Below, piece after piece: positions 8,350 to 17,196 of a stretch of 64,000 bases of DNA. The notes beneath the pieces were generated by a model. The model was given only the letters and a program-made list of their open reading frames with translations. It had not been told where the DNA came from and ran no database searches. A program made the translations under genes and the position numbers. This stretch comes from Cryobacterium lactosi (GTDB taxonomy: Bacteria > Actinomycetota > Actinomycetes > Actinomycetales > Microbacteriaceae). Position 1 is the stretch's first letter; each line of letters opens with the position of its first letter. Where the stretch lies: assembly GCF_004403945.1 (NCBI RefSeq), contig NZ_SOHM01000031.1, positions 460,532 to 524,531 on the forward strand. Direction: 5' to 3'.

Positions 8350-9257
8350 CAGACCAGCCCGGTGTACGAATCCCAGGCCGGACCGGCATCCGTGGCGTCG
8401 TCGTGCATGACGGATGCCTGGATGAGCCCGTACGGCCGGTCGGCGGCGTGGTAGACCTCGTTGTTGTTCTCCACACCGAACGGCGAGAGGTCGTAGAGGA
8501 AGTGGTGCTTGTTGGGGGCGGACAACCGGATCTCGGCGATGTTCGGGTAGGCCTCGAGTACGGCCTGGCCCATCTTGTAGAGGGTCTGCTGCAGGGCCAG
8601 GGAGTGCACCACGGCGAATTGGGTCTTCAGGATCGCCGCGATGCCCGCGTAGGTGGCCTCCCAGTCGACGTCGGTGTGGTCGGTGAAGCGCCAGCCGGCC
8701 GTGAGCGACGTGGCCATCACCCGGTCGTTGGTGGGCTGCAGCAGCGTGTACGGATCCTGCATGAAGCCGGAGAACTCGGACCCGGTGGACTTGAGCAGGA
8801 TCAGGTCTTTCAGACCGCCGACCACCCAGATCTGCTGCTCGTCGCCGGTGCCCTCCACGGAGATCGCCGCGGTGCGCACCTCCTGGCCGCGCCGCACCCA
8901 GGTGTGGTCGTGCTCGGTGCCGTCCACGACGACGCGTTCCCAGGCGAATTCCTCGATCTCCACCCGGGAGCCGGCCACCGAAGTGATGTGGTCGACGAAG
9001 TGGGTGGCCAGGTCGAGCCCGTAGCTCTCGATCGACAGCAGGCCCTTCTCCTTGGCGAAGGAGTACGCGGTCTGCTTCTGGGTGTCGGTGGGCAGTACCT
9101 GCAGCTGGTCGCCCGCCAGGTGCGCGTCGGCGAAGTCGCCGTGCAGCGCCGTGGAGACGCTGATGTCGTGGATCTCGTGACGGGGCGTGTCGCGGTAGAT
9201 GCGCACGATGCGGTTCTCCGCCTTGCCGTAGCGGTTGGGTCCGAGGACTATCGACAT
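8349..9257 (-). CDS. uox: Urate oxidase (cofactor-independent uricase)
   Basis: 302 residues from ATG at 9257, preceded by GGAG. The N-terminal YGKAENRIVRI and TDTQKQTAYSF hold the lysine and threonine of the catalytic pair. The C-terminal APNKHHFLYDLSPFG and NNNEVYHAADRPYG are uricase signatures. The enzyme oxidises urate with O2 to 5-hydroxyisourate and peroxide, the substrate of UraH. It sits 70 bp downstream of allB on the same strand and is coupled to guaD. Catalase was not seen in the window. Confidence 0.95.
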   Translation of the reverse strand: MSIVLGPNRYGKAENRIVRIYRDTPRHEIHDISVSTALHGDFADAHLAGDQLQVLPTDTQKQTAYSFAKEKGLLSIESYGLDLATHFVDHITSVAGSRVEIEEFAWERVVVDGTEHDHTWVRRGQEVRTAAISVEGTGDEQQIWVVGGLKDLILLKSTGSEFSGFMQDPYTLLQPTNDRVMATSLTAGWRFTDHTDVDWEATYAGIAAILKTQFAVVHSLALQQTLYKMGQAVLEAYPNIAEIRLSAPNKHHFLYDLSPFGVENNNEVYHAADRPYGLIQASVMHDDATDAGPAWDSYTGLV

Positions 9258-9327
9258 GTGGTGCTCCTTCGGGGGTTCGGCGTGAGGCGTCGGTCGGGAA
9301 AGCAGGGGGTCAGCGGGCAGCGAGTCG

Positions 9328-10701
9328 TCAACGGGCGCTGAGCAGGCGACCGGCGGGGGGCCGGGCGGATGCGACTGGCGGGCCCGACGCGTCACCATCG
9401 AGCGCGTAGACCACGTCGCCGGCCAGCCAGGTGGTGTGTACCCGACCGAACAGGGTTGCACCGTCGAAGGCGCTCACCCGGTTCTTGTGCCGCAGGGTGT
9501 CGACGTTCACGGTGAAGGCTTCATCGGGTGCGAACGCGACCAGGTCGGCCGCGGCGCCGACGGCGATCCGGCCGGCCGGCACTCCCACGAAACCGGCGGT
9601 TGCCCCGGCCATCCAGTGCAGTACCTGCTCCAGTGCCACGCCGCGAGCCCTGGCCGCGGTCCAGACGGCGGGCAGGCTCAGCTGCAACCCGGAGATGCCG
9701 CCCCAGGCCAGGCCGAAGTCGCCGCCGTGGCCGAGTTTGAGTTCGCGGGTGGCGGGCGAGTGGTCGGAGGCGATGAGGTCGATGACGCCGTCGGCCAGGC
9801 CCTGCCAGAGCAGGTCCCGGTTGCCCTCGCCGCGGATCGGCGGGCAGCACTTGAACGCCGTGGCGCCGTCCGCGATGCTCTCGGCGGCGAAGCTGAGGTA
9901 GTGCGGGCAGGTCTCCACGGTGATGGGCAGACCCTCGGCGCGGGCGGCGGCCAGCCTCGGCAGCACCTGCGCTGACGAGAGGTGCAGGATGTGGGCGCGC
10001 ACACCGGTGCGCCGCACGACGTCGATCACGCGCGAGATGGCGGCGTCCTCCGCGGCGTCGGGCCGGCTGGCCATGAAGTCCCGGTAGTGGCTGCCGCCGG
10101 AATTCTGGCTGCTCTCCAGCACGGCCGGGTCTTCCGCGTGCACCACGAGCAGACCGCCGAAGCCGGCGATCTCGGTGGCCGCGGCCTCGAGCTCGGCGGG
10201 GGAGAGGTGCGGGAATTCGTCGACGCCGGAGGGGGAGAGGAAGGCCTTGAACCCGAAGACACCGGCGTCATGCAGCGGCTCGAGCGAGCCGAGGTTGGCC
10301 GGGATGGCACCGCCCCAGAAACCCACGTTCACCGTGGCCTGCGGCGCGGCAGCCTGACGCTTCAGCTCGAGCGCGGCTACCGTCGTGGTCGGCGGGATGC
10401 TGTTCAGCGGCATGTCGACGATGGTGGTGACCCCGCCGGCAGCAGCGGCGAGGGTGGCGCTGGCAAAGCCCTCCCAGTCGGTGCGGCCGGGCTCGTTGAC
10501 GTGCACGTGAGAGTCGACGATGCCCGGCTGCAGCACTTGGCCGGCCGGGAGGGTGATGTCCACAACGGTCTCGAGCGCGGCATCCCAGGGTTCGATGGCG
10601 CGGACGACGCCGTCGGTGATCGCCACGGCGGCCGGCGCGAAACCCGGAGCCGACGCGTCCGGGGCGAGCACTCGAGCCGAGCGGATGACCAGGTCGTACA
10701 T
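9328..10701 (-). CDS. allB: Allantoinase
   Basis: 457 residues from ATG at 10701, with an AGAAGGAGA site upstream. HVHVNEPGRTDWEGF starting at 65 gives the two metal histidines. FGFKAFLS supplies the lysine that is normally carboxylated, HILHLSSA and ASDHSP the remaining ligands. Allantoinase opens allantoin to allantoate, linking UraD to AllC. Hydantoinase and dihydroorotase share the fold, but the context is decisive. It is the first gene of the allB-uox-guaD operon. Confidence 0.93.
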   Translation of the reverse strand: MYDLVIRSARVLAPDASAPGFAPAAVAITDGVVRAIEPWDAALETVVDITLPAGQVLQPGIVDSHVHVNEPGRTDWEGFASATLAAAAGGVTTIVDMPLNSIPPTTTVAALELKRQAAAPQATVNVGFWGGAIPANLGSLEPLHDAGVFGFKAFLSPSGVDEFPHLSPAELEAAATEIAGFGGLLVVHAEDPAVLESSQNSGGSHYRDFMASRPDAAEDAAISRVIDVVRRTGVRAHILHLSSAQVLPRLAAARAEGLPITVETCPHYLSFAAESIADGATAFKCCPPIRGEGNRDLLWQGLADGVIDLIASDHSPATRELKLGHGGDFGLAWGGISGLQLSLPAVWTAARARGVALEQVLHWMAGATAGFVGVPAGRIAVGAAADLVAFAPDEAFTVNVDTLRHKNRVSAFDGATLFGRVHTTWLAGDVVYALDGDASGPPVASARPPAGRLLSAR

Positions 10702-10825
10702 CGGGTTCTCCTTCTCGGTTCGAGAGCGTCTCGGGGGCCTCGTCGAGGCCTCTTCTGTCACCCTAGTGAACTCGTTCAGCCGTCGTTCCGGGGTTCCGAA
10801 ACCTGTCGGACACACGACGTGCGCG

Positions 10826-10842
10826 GTCGGTGAAACACCGAC
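10826..10842. promoter_or_regulatory. Perfect 17-bp palindrome upstream of allB and downstream of add
   Basis: GTCGGTG, AAA, CACCGAC is a perfect 7-3-7 inverted repeat. It lies 13 bases past the add stop and 124 bases before the allB start, both on the minus strand. It could be an operator for the allB operon or a stem after add. No T-run follows on the minus strand, so an intrinsic terminator is not clear. Confidence 0.35.
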
Positions 10843-10855
10843 GTGACGGGTGACC

Positions 10856-11887
10856 CTATGCCGTCGGGTACCCTGCGACGTAGTCGTCGATGGACGCCAG
10901 ATAGGCCGCCTTCTCGTCGTCGGACAGCCACGACGCCCGGAACGAGTTCTTGGCCAGCAGCACCAGCTCGGAGGTGTCCAGTCCGGCCTTCTCGGCCAGC
11001 GCCAGGTAGTTGTCGGCCACGTAGGCGCCGAAGTAGGCGGGGTCGTCGGAGTTGACGGTGACCAGCACGCCGAAGTTCATCAGGGCCACCATCTCGACGG
11101 CCTTCATGTCGGCCGTCACGAAACTGTTCGACACCGGGCAGCAGGTGAGCCCCAGGCCCCGCTCACGCACCAGGGTGACCAGCTCGGGGTTCTCCACGAT
11201 GTTGGTGCCGTGGTCGATGCGGTCCACCTGGATGTCTTCGAGGACCTGGCGGATGTTCTCGATGCTGCCGGCCTGGTCGATATCGCAGTGCATCGTGAGC
11301 TTGAGCCCGTTCTCCCTGGCCAGAGCGAAGACCGCGGCGAATTTGGCCGGCGGATTCTCACGCTCGTCGGAGTCGAGACCGACGCCGATGAACCGGTCCT
11401 TGTACGGCAGTGCGGATGTCAGGGTCTCCAGCGCACTCTCGGCGGAGAAGTCGCGCAGGAAGCAGAGGATCAGCTCGGCCGAGACACCGAGGTCGGCGGC
11501 ATCCATGGCGGCCCGGTGGTAGCCGAGGATCACTGTCTCGATGCTCACGCCCCGGGAGGTGTGCGCCTGCGGGTCGAAGAACGCCTCCACCCGGCGCACG
11601 CCGTCGGCCGCGGCGCGGCGGAAGTAGGCGGTGGCGAGGTCGTAGAAGTCGGCCTCGGTGACGAGAACGTTCATCGCCGGGTAGTAGACGCCGAGGAAGC
11701 TCGCGAGCGAGTCGAACTCGTAGGTGGCGCGCACCTGCTCCACAGTGCTCTGGCCGATGTCCACACCGTTTCGACGGGCCAGCTCGAGCTTGAGTTCGGG
11801 CTCGAGGGTGCCTTCGAGGTGCAGGTGCAGCTCGGCCTTGGGCAGGCCGACGACGAAGGCCGGGGTCGGTACGATGGCTGTAGACAT
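10856..11887 (-). CDS. add: Adenosine/adenine deaminase-like protein with altered catalytic motif
   Basis: 343 residues from ATG at 11887. PKAELHLHLEG (H21, H23), RIDHG (H226), CPVSN and NSDDP (D281, D282) are the conserved motifs of the adenosine deaminase family. The usual HAGE motif, whose glutamate is the proton donor, reads HCDID here (H200 to D204), with no glutamate three residues after the histidine. The protein is therefore probably a deaminase, but substrate and even activity on adenosine are uncertain. In this context adenine, adenosine or a modified purine are candidates. It reads toward allB, 154 bp away. Confidence 0.75.
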   Translation of the reverse strand: MSTAIVPTPAFVVGLPKAELHLHLEGTLEPELKLELARRNGVDIGQSTVEQVRATYEFDSLASFLGVYYPAMNVLVTEADFYDLATAYFRRAAADGVRRVEAFFDPQAHTSRGVSIETVILGYHRAAMDAADLGVSAELILCFLRDFSAESALETLTSALPYKDRFIGVGLDSDERENPPAKFAAVFALARENGLKLTMHCDIDQAGSIENIRQVLEDIQVDRIDHGTNIVENPELVTLVRERGLGLTCCPVSNSFVTADMKAVEMVALMNFGVLVTVNSDDPAYFGAYVADNYLALAEKAGLDTSELVLLAKNSFRASWLSDDEKAAYLASIDDYVAGYPTA

Positions 11888-12232
11888 TGGGGTTCCTTTC
11901 TGGGCGGACCCCGTGACGCTATCACGCCAGGGTTCCGGGGCTGCTCGGGGAGGAATCCCACGTTTCAGCACGCCTTTTCGGACGTAATGAGCCGGAAATG
12001 TTGTGGTCTTCATGGCGTCACACTCAGCAATTAGTGTTCGAGTCATCCGAACGTTTGTTGCAGCGGATGCGGTGCCGTGAAACACCACAATCACACCAGC
12101 CCCACCCAGCACGACAGTACGACAGCAGCACAGCGTCACTTCACGACATCACATTCACACAGCAGGCAATCCGCCCCAGCACGCCGTTGAGTTCCACGGC
12201 AACCCCCGAGCACCATCGAGAGGACCAGCGTC
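11888..12232. promoter_or_regulatory. 345-bp divergent intergenic region between add and the ABC importer
   Basis: No gene is supported here. The region is clearly less GC-rich than its neighbours and should hold both promoters. GTTCG (12036-12040) and CGAAC (12048-12052) form a 5-7-5 inverted repeat near its middle, a possible operator. A GTGAAACACC segment near 12078 resembles the core of the palindrome at 10826-10842. The similarity is short and may be chance. Confidence 0.4.
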
Positions 12233-13321
12233 ATGACGCACGCCCCCATTTCCATGATCACCCGTCGATCAGTCACGAGCATGGGTAAGGGAGTGGCCGT
12301 CGCGGCTGCGCTCACCCTGCTCCTCAGCTCCTGCGCGAGCGATGCCGGCTCCTCCGCGGACGGCTCCGGCGACGCCGCGTCGTTCGGCGACGCGAGCATC
12401 CAGCTCTCCTGGATCAAGAACACCGAGTTCATGGGCGAGTTCGTGGCCGATGACGCCGGTTACTTCACCGAAGCGGGCTTCGACTCCGTGGACCTGATTC
12501 CCGGCCCGGCCTCCGCCGAAGCCGGCGTCCTCTCCGGCAACGTCGACATCGGCATCGGCAACGCCATCTCCACGGGCACCGTCATCGCCGAGGAGGGCGC
12601 ACCGCTGAAGATCATCGGCGCGACGTACCAGAAGAACCCGTTCACCATCCTCTCGCTCAAGGGCGTCGGCAACATCGCCACCCTCGACGACCTCGCGGGC
12701 AAGACCATCGGTGTGCAGGCCAGCAACCAGAGCCTGTGGGAGGCGTTCCTCGCGGTCAACGAGATCGACCCGTCCACGATCACCGTCGTTCCGGTCGAGT
12801 ACGACCCGACCCCGCTGTTCAACGGCGAGGTCGACGGCTGGTTCGCGTACCTCACCAACGAGTCGATCGACGCCGAGCTGGCCGGTCTCGACCCGGTCAA
12901 CCTGCCGCTGGCCGACAACGGCCTGCCGTTCGTCGCCGAGACCTTCACGGCCTCTGACGACGCGATCGCGAACGACCGCGAGATGCTCAAGGCCCTGCTG
13001 GTCGCCGAGATCAAGGGCTGGGCCGACGCGATCAACGATCCCACCGCTGCCGCCACCCTCACCGTGGACACCTACGGCAAGGACCTCGGGCTGACCATGG
13101 AGAAGGAGACCCGCCAGGCGGAGATCCAGGCCACCGACCTCGTCGTGAGCGACGACACCAAGGCCAACGGCCTGTTCACCATCAGCGACGACCTGCAGAA
13201 GGAATCCATCAAGACGCTGAAGGCCGCCGGCATCGACATCGACGCCGACACCCTGTTCGACATGAGCCTGCTGGCCGAGGTCTACGAGGAGAACCCCGAC
13301 CTCATCGCCTACAGCAAGTAA
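12233..13321 (+). CDS. ABC transporter substrate-binding lipoprotein (NMT1/SsuA-like)
   Basis: 362 residues. A basic start, a hydrophobic helix and the lipobox LLSSC place the lipidated cysteine at about residue 34; a second in-frame ATG a few codons downstream is also possible. The mature part has the type II periplasmic-binding fold of the NMT1/THI5-like and SsuA/TauA group, for example SWIKNTEFMGEFVADDAGYF and NIGIGNAISTGTVIAEEGAP. These proteins bind sulfonates, nitrate, pyrimidine precursors or riboflavin. It leads an operon with an ATPase, two permeases and xdhC, so a purine-related ligand is an attractive inference. Confidence 0.88.
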   Translation: MTHAPISMITRRSVTSMGKGVAVAAALTLLLSSCASDAGSSADGSGDAASFGDASIQLSWIKNTEFMGEFVADDAGYFTEAGFDSVDLIPGPASAEAGVLSGNVDIGIGNAISTGTVIAEEGAPLKIIGATYQKNPFTILSLKGVGNIATLDDLAGKTIGVQASNQSLWEAFLAVNEIDPSTITVVPVEYDPTPLFNGEVDGWFAYLTNESIDAELAGLDPVNLPLADNGLPFVAETFTASDDAIANDREMLKALLVAEIKGWADAINDPTAAATLTVDTYGKDLGLTMEKETRQAEIQATDLVVSDDTKANGLFTISDDLQKESIKTLKAAGIDIDADTLFDMSLLAEVYEENPDLIAYSK

Positions 13322-13363
13322 CCGGTCCCACCACACACAGTCGCTCCACAGTTCGGCTTGCCG

Positions 13364-13392
13364 CGGCACCCGCCTATTTGAGGCGGGTGCCG
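13364..13392 (+). terminator. Strong intercistronic hairpin between substrate-binding protein and ATPase genes
   Basis: CGGCACCCGCCT (13364-13375), loop ATTTG, AGGCGGGTGCCG (13381-13392): a perfect 12-bp stem. There is no T-run after it. Such hairpins after the first gene of ABC operons commonly stabilise the upstream message or cut down read-through, giving excess binding protein. That role is inferred here. Confidence 0.7.
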
Positions 13393-13445
13393 TCGGCGAT
13401 ACTGAACTATCGGTATTTGACGACGCCCAGTAAGGAATGTACGAC

Positions 13446-14267
13446 GTGAGCACGATCGACACCGATCTCCCCGCCACCACTTCGGGGACCGGCCTGCACA
13501 TTTCAGGGCTGCACAAGACCTTCTCGGTCGGGCGCAAGGAGGTCGTCGCCCTCGACAACGCGAACCTGCACACCGACAAGGGCAGCTTCCTGTCGCTCCT
13601 CGGCCCGTCCGGCTGCGGCAAATCCACGATCCTGCGGATCCTGGCCGGCCTCGAGAACCCCACCAGCGGCACCACCAGGGTCGACGGGAAGAGCCCCGCC
13701 GAACTCCGCAGCGGCCACGAACTCGGCATCGCCTTCCAGGACTCCGCCCTGCTGCCCTGGCGGAGCGTGCGCAGCAACATCAAACTTCCGTTCGAGGTCG
13801 CCCGGATGCCCGTCGACGAGGACTACGTCACCGAACTGATCCAGCTCGTCGGACTCACCGGCTTCGAGAAGGCCAAACCGGCCCAGCTCTCCGGGGGGAT
13901 GCGCCAGCGCGTGTCGATCGCCCGTTCCTTGGTTCTGAAGCCCTCGGTGCTGCTGCTCGACGAACCCTTCGGCGCCCTTGACGACATGACCCGCCAACGC
14001 CTCAACATCGAGCTGCTGCGCATCTGGACCGAGAAGCCCGCGACGACCCTGATGGTCACGCACGGTATCTCTGAGGCCATCTTCCTCAGCGACCAGGTCG
14101 CCGTGATGAGCCCCAGGCCCGGCCGCGTCAAGGAGGTCATCGAAATCGACCTGCCCCGCCCACGCCTGCCCGAAATGATGCGCACCCCTGAATTCCACGC
14201 CCTGCACGACCGGGCGTCAGAGTTGCTCTTCGGCGCCGACACCCCGGCCTCCGCCGGGGCGCACTGA
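13446..14267 (+). CDS. ABC transporter ATP-binding protein (SsuB/TauB type)
   Basis: 273 residues from GTG at 13446. An ATG nine bases upstream touches the AAGGA ribosome-binding site, while the GTG is nine bases from it, so the GTG is the better start. Walker [11 protein letters not shown]-loop FQDSALLPW, signature [14 protein letters not shown], Walker [12 protein letters not shown] and the switch histidine VTHGISEA are all intact. It energises the importer encoded by the neighbouring genes. The stop overlaps the start of the first permease by one base. Confidence 0.92.
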   Translation: MSTIDTDLPATTSGTGLHISGLHKTFSVGRKEVVALDNANLHTDKGSFLSLLGPSGCGKSTILRILAGLENPTSGTTRVDGKSPAELRSGHELGIAFQDSALLPWRSVRSNIKLPFEVARMPVDEDYVTELIQLVGLTGFEKAKPAQLSGGMRQRVSIARSLVLKPSVLLLDEPFGALDDMTRQRLNIELLRIWTEKPATTLMVTHGISEAIFLSDQVAVMSPRPGRVKEVIEIDLPRPRLPEMMRTPEFHALHDRASELLFGADTPASAGAH

Positions 14268-15070
14268 TGCCGGTCACCCGCGGTCTGCCCGGCTGGGCGA
14301 CCGGTCTGCTCGGGATCGTCGTCGTGGTGGCCCTCTGGTGGATCAGCGCGCTCACGATCTTCCAGAACGCCGGCTCGGTGCCCGGCGGCGCCATCCCCAC
14401 CCCGGCCGACGTGCTTCGCCAGTTCGCCGGCGACGGCATCGGCTTCTACTGGCCGCACATCACCATGACCCTCAGTGAAGCCGCCATCGGATTCCTCTGG
14501 GGCAACGGCCTGGCCTTGGTGCTGGCCGGCCTGGTGCTGGTGGTGCCGCGCATCGAGAAGATCGCGCTGCAGATCGCCGTGATCACTTACTGCGTGCCGA
14601 TCGTGGCGATCGGCCCGATCGCCTACATCGTGATCGGTCCGCCGCGCGGAGACCCGTCCGGAACCGCAGTGTTCCTGGCCGCCCTCTCGGTGTTCTTCAC
14701 CACGGTGGTCGGCTCACTGGTGGGCCTCAAGGCCGCCGACGCGGCCAGCCTCGACCTGGTCAGCGTGTACGGCGGGTCCAAGTTCACCCAGCTGCGCAAG
14801 GTGCGCCTCATCGCCGGGATGCCGAGCGTGTTGAACGCCCTGCAGATCGCGGCACCGGCGGCCCTGCTCGGCGCGATCCTCGGTGAGTACCTCGGTGGAG
14901 CCGAACGCGGCCTTGGCCTGGCCATGCTCGCGGCCGGCAACGCCGCGAACGTTGAACGCGTCTGGAGCCTCGCCCTCGTCGCGGGCCTGCTCGCGGGCCT
15001 TGGCTACCTTCTGTTCGCCCTGATCTCCCGCTTCGCCACCCCCTGGACCACCGGACGGAGCAGCTCATGA
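14267..15070 (+). CDS. ABC transporter permease (SsuC/TauC type), first of two
   Basis: 267 residues with about six membrane segments, beginning GWATGLLGIVVVVALWWIS. The cytoplasmic EAA loop is seen as AADAASLDLVSVYGGSKFTQ. This is the BPD-type permease fold used with NMT1-like binding proteins. It is coupled to both neighbours by TGATG and ATGA overlaps. Having two different permeases rather than one homodimer suggests a heterodimeric channel, as in some pyrimidine-precursor and riboflavin importers. Confidence 0.88.
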   Translation: MPVTRGLPGWATGLLGIVVVVALWWISALTIFQNAGSVPGGAIPTPADVLRQFAGDGIGFYWPHITMTLSEAAIGFLWGNGLALVLAGLVLVVPRIEKIALQIAVITYCVPIVAIGPIAYIVIGPPRGDPSGTAVFLAALSVFFTTVVGSLVGLKAADAASLDLVSVYGGSKFTQLRKVRLIAGMPSVLNALQIAAPAALLGAILGEYLGGAERGLGLAMLAAGNAANVERVWSLALVAGLLAGLGYLLFALISRFATPWTTGRSSS

Positions 15071-15930
15071 GTGCCCAGACCGTCGTCACCGGCCAGCCGG
15101 CCGTTCTGACCAAGAGCACAGGCGCGCAGGCCCGCGGCGTCGGTGCCTACATCGGTCGGGCGTTGGCCACGGGCCTGCTCACCCTCGTCATCGTCCTCGC
15201 GGCCTGGCAGGGCCTGATCCTGCTGCTCGGCATCTCGCCGTTCATCGCCAAGGGTCCGCTGGATGTCTTCAACTGGCTCTTCACGCTGCCGGCGGCCGCC
15301 GAAAACCGGGCCCTGATCCTGACCAATCTCGGGGTCACCCTCACCGACGCGTTCCTCGGGTTCGTCGCCGGCATACTGATCGCCCTCGTTCTGGCCACCC
15401 TGTTCACCCTGTCGAAGGGCATCGAGCACGCCCTGATGCCCATCGCACTGCTGCTCCGCAGCGTGCCGCTGGTGGCCTTCGTTCCGGTGCTGATCCTGAT
15501 CACCGGTCGCGGACCCAGCATCGCCGTGGTCACAGGTGCCATCGTGGTGCTCTTCCCGGCACTGGTGAACATCGCGTTCGGGTTGCGATCAGGGTCACCG
15601 CAGGTGAGTGATGTCATCGCCGTCTATGGCGGCACCCCGTTCACCGCCCTTCGCAAGGTGGCTCTGCCCAGCTCGCTGCCGTCGTTCTTCGCCGCCATCA
15701 AGATCTCCATCCCCGGCGCCATCACCGGTGCCCTGCTGGCCGAGTGGCTTGCCACCGGCCAGGGTCTCGGCTACGGCATCGTCGTGGCGGTCTCGCAGGT
15801 CAAGAACTTCGAGGTCTGGTCGTCCGTCGTGGTCATCACCATCGTCTCGATGGTGCTCTACGGTGTAGCGCAGTTCGCCGAGAACCTGGTGCTGCGCCGG
15901 ATGGGCATGGACCAGAGCGCGAGTAACTAG
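15067..15930 (+). CDS. ABC transporter permease (SsuC/TauC type), second of two
   Basis: 287 residues, about six membrane segments after a 30-residue polar N-terminus. The EAA loop reads SPQVSDVIAVYGGTPFTALR. It is homologous to the preceding permease but clearly diverged, so the pair probably form a heterodimer with the ATPase. Its start overlaps the previous stop by four bases, and xdhC begins two bases after its stop. Confidence 0.88.
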   Translation: MSAQTVVTGQPAVLTKSTGAQARGVGAYIGRALATGLLTLVIVLAAWQGLILLLGISPFIAKGPLDVFNWLFTLPAAAENRALILTNLGVTLTDAFLGFVAGILIALVLATLFTLSKGIEHALMPIALLLRSVPLVAFVPVLILITGRGPSIAVVTGAIVVLFPALVNIAFGLRSGSPQVSDVIAVYGGTPFTALRKVALPSSLPSFFAAIKISIPGAITGALLAEWLATGQGLGYGIVVAVSQVKNFEVWSSVVVITIVSMVLYGVAQFAENLVLRRMGMDQSASN

Positions 15931-15932
15931 TC

Positions 15933-17072
15933 GTGCTCGAGATCGCCGGAGAGCTCCTGGACGCCCTCGCAACAGGGCGCCGGGTGGCCGTTGCGACGGT
16001 GACCAGGGTGCTCGGCAGCGCACCGCGCACACTCGGCACGGCCATGGCCGTCACCGACGCCGGCACCGTGATCGGCAGTATCTCGGGCGGCTGCGTGGAG
16101 GGTGCAATCTACGAGAGCGCCCAGGAGGTGCTCGACACCGGCCTGGGGCAACTCACCGAATTCGGGGTCAGCGACGACGACGCCTTCGCCGTCGGGCTTT
16201 CCTGCGGAGGCACCGTCGAGGTGTTCCTGGCCGAGTTCGCCCCGGCGGGGCAGCGCAACGCCCTGCCCGATGCGGTCCGGGCCCAGCTGGAGCGAGCCGC
16301 TGCCGGCCAGGCCGCCGGGCTGGCGCTGGTGGTCGCCGGGACGGGGGCCGGCCTGATGCTGGGGCCGGACGCCGCCGGCGCCGACGGCCTCGGCGGCCCA
16401 GGGGATTCGGCCGGCGGTGAACACTCCAACGGGCTGGACGCCGACGCCGTGCGGCGCATCCGGGCCGGACTACGTGCGGGCGTCGCCAGCGGCCAGAGCA
16501 CCGTCGGCACCGTCGACTGCGACGGCGTGACCAGCCGGGTGCTCTACCTCGTTGCCCAGGCCCCGCCGCGCTGCCTGATCTTCGGCGCCGTGGACTTCGC
16601 GAGCGCCCTGTCGGCCGCGGCATCGCTGCTCGGCTATCGGGTCACCATCTGTGACGCGCGCGCCGTGTTCGCCACCCCCGAACGCTTCCCGACCGCGGCG
16701 GAGGTCGTGGTCGAATGGCCCACCGACTACCTCGCCCGCACCCACACCGATGCCCGCACCGTGATCTGCGTGCTCACCCACGACGAGAAGTTCGACCTGC
16801 CGCTGCTCAGCACGGCTCTGAGCCTCGACGTCGCGTACGCGGGTGCCATGGGCTCACGGCGCACCCACGAACGGCGGATGCAGCGGCTGCAGGAGGCGGG
16901 TGTCGCCGCCGCGGACCTGGCCAGGCTGCACTCGCCCATCGGCCTGGACCTCGGCGCCAGCAGCCCGGAAGAGACCGCCGTGTCGATCCTCGCCGAGGTG
17001 CTCGCGGCACGCACCGGAGCATCCGGCGTTCCGCTCCGCGACCGGCAGGGGCCGATCCACCCCTCGTCCTGA
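15933..17072 (+). CDS. xdhC: XdhC/CoxI-family protein, molybdenum enzyme maturation factor
   Basis: 379 residues from GTG at 15933. The N-terminal XdhC/CoxI domain carries SISGGCVEGAIYE and GLSCGGTVEVF. The C-terminal Rossmann-like domain begins CLIFGAVDFASALS and ends near GLDLGASSPEETAVSILAEV. XdhC proteins bind molybdopterin cofactor and help sulfurate and insert it into xanthine dehydrogenase, encoded nearby on the other strand. It starts two bases after the permease stop, so importer and maturation factor are almost certainly co-transcribed. A proline- and glycine-rich linker at about 135-165 separates the domains. Confidence 0.9.
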   Translation: MLEIAGELLDALATGRRVAVATVTRVLGSAPRTLGTAMAVTDAGTVIGSISGGCVEGAIYESAQEVLDTGLGQLTEFGVSDDDAFAVGLSCGGTVEVFLAEFAPAGQRNALPDAVRAQLERAAAGQAAGLALVVAGTGAGLMLGPDAAGADGLGGPGDSAGGEHSNGLDADAVRRIRAGLRAGVASGQSTVGTVDCDGVTSRVLYLVAQAPPRCLIFGAVDFASALSAAASLLGYRVTICDARAVFATPERFPTAAEVVVEWPTDYLARTHTDARTVICVLTHDEKFDLPLLSTALSLDVAYAGAMGSRRTHERRMQRLQEAGVAAADLARLHSPIGLDLGASSPEETAVSILAEVLAARTGASGVPLRDRQGPIHPSS

Positions 17073-17196
17073 CAACTCAGATTCCCTCCCCAGGCTGACC
17101 GGGGGTTTTGCTCCAGCCCTCACCCCATTCGGGGGACGAAACGGGCGCGCCCGCGCACTAGCGTGCTCGTCGAGTCCACTGAATGGAGGAAGCATT

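Noticed and set aside
12060..12090. GlnR box upstream of the ABC importer
   Set aside because: GAAAC is present but the required GTnAC at the correct six-base spacing is not.
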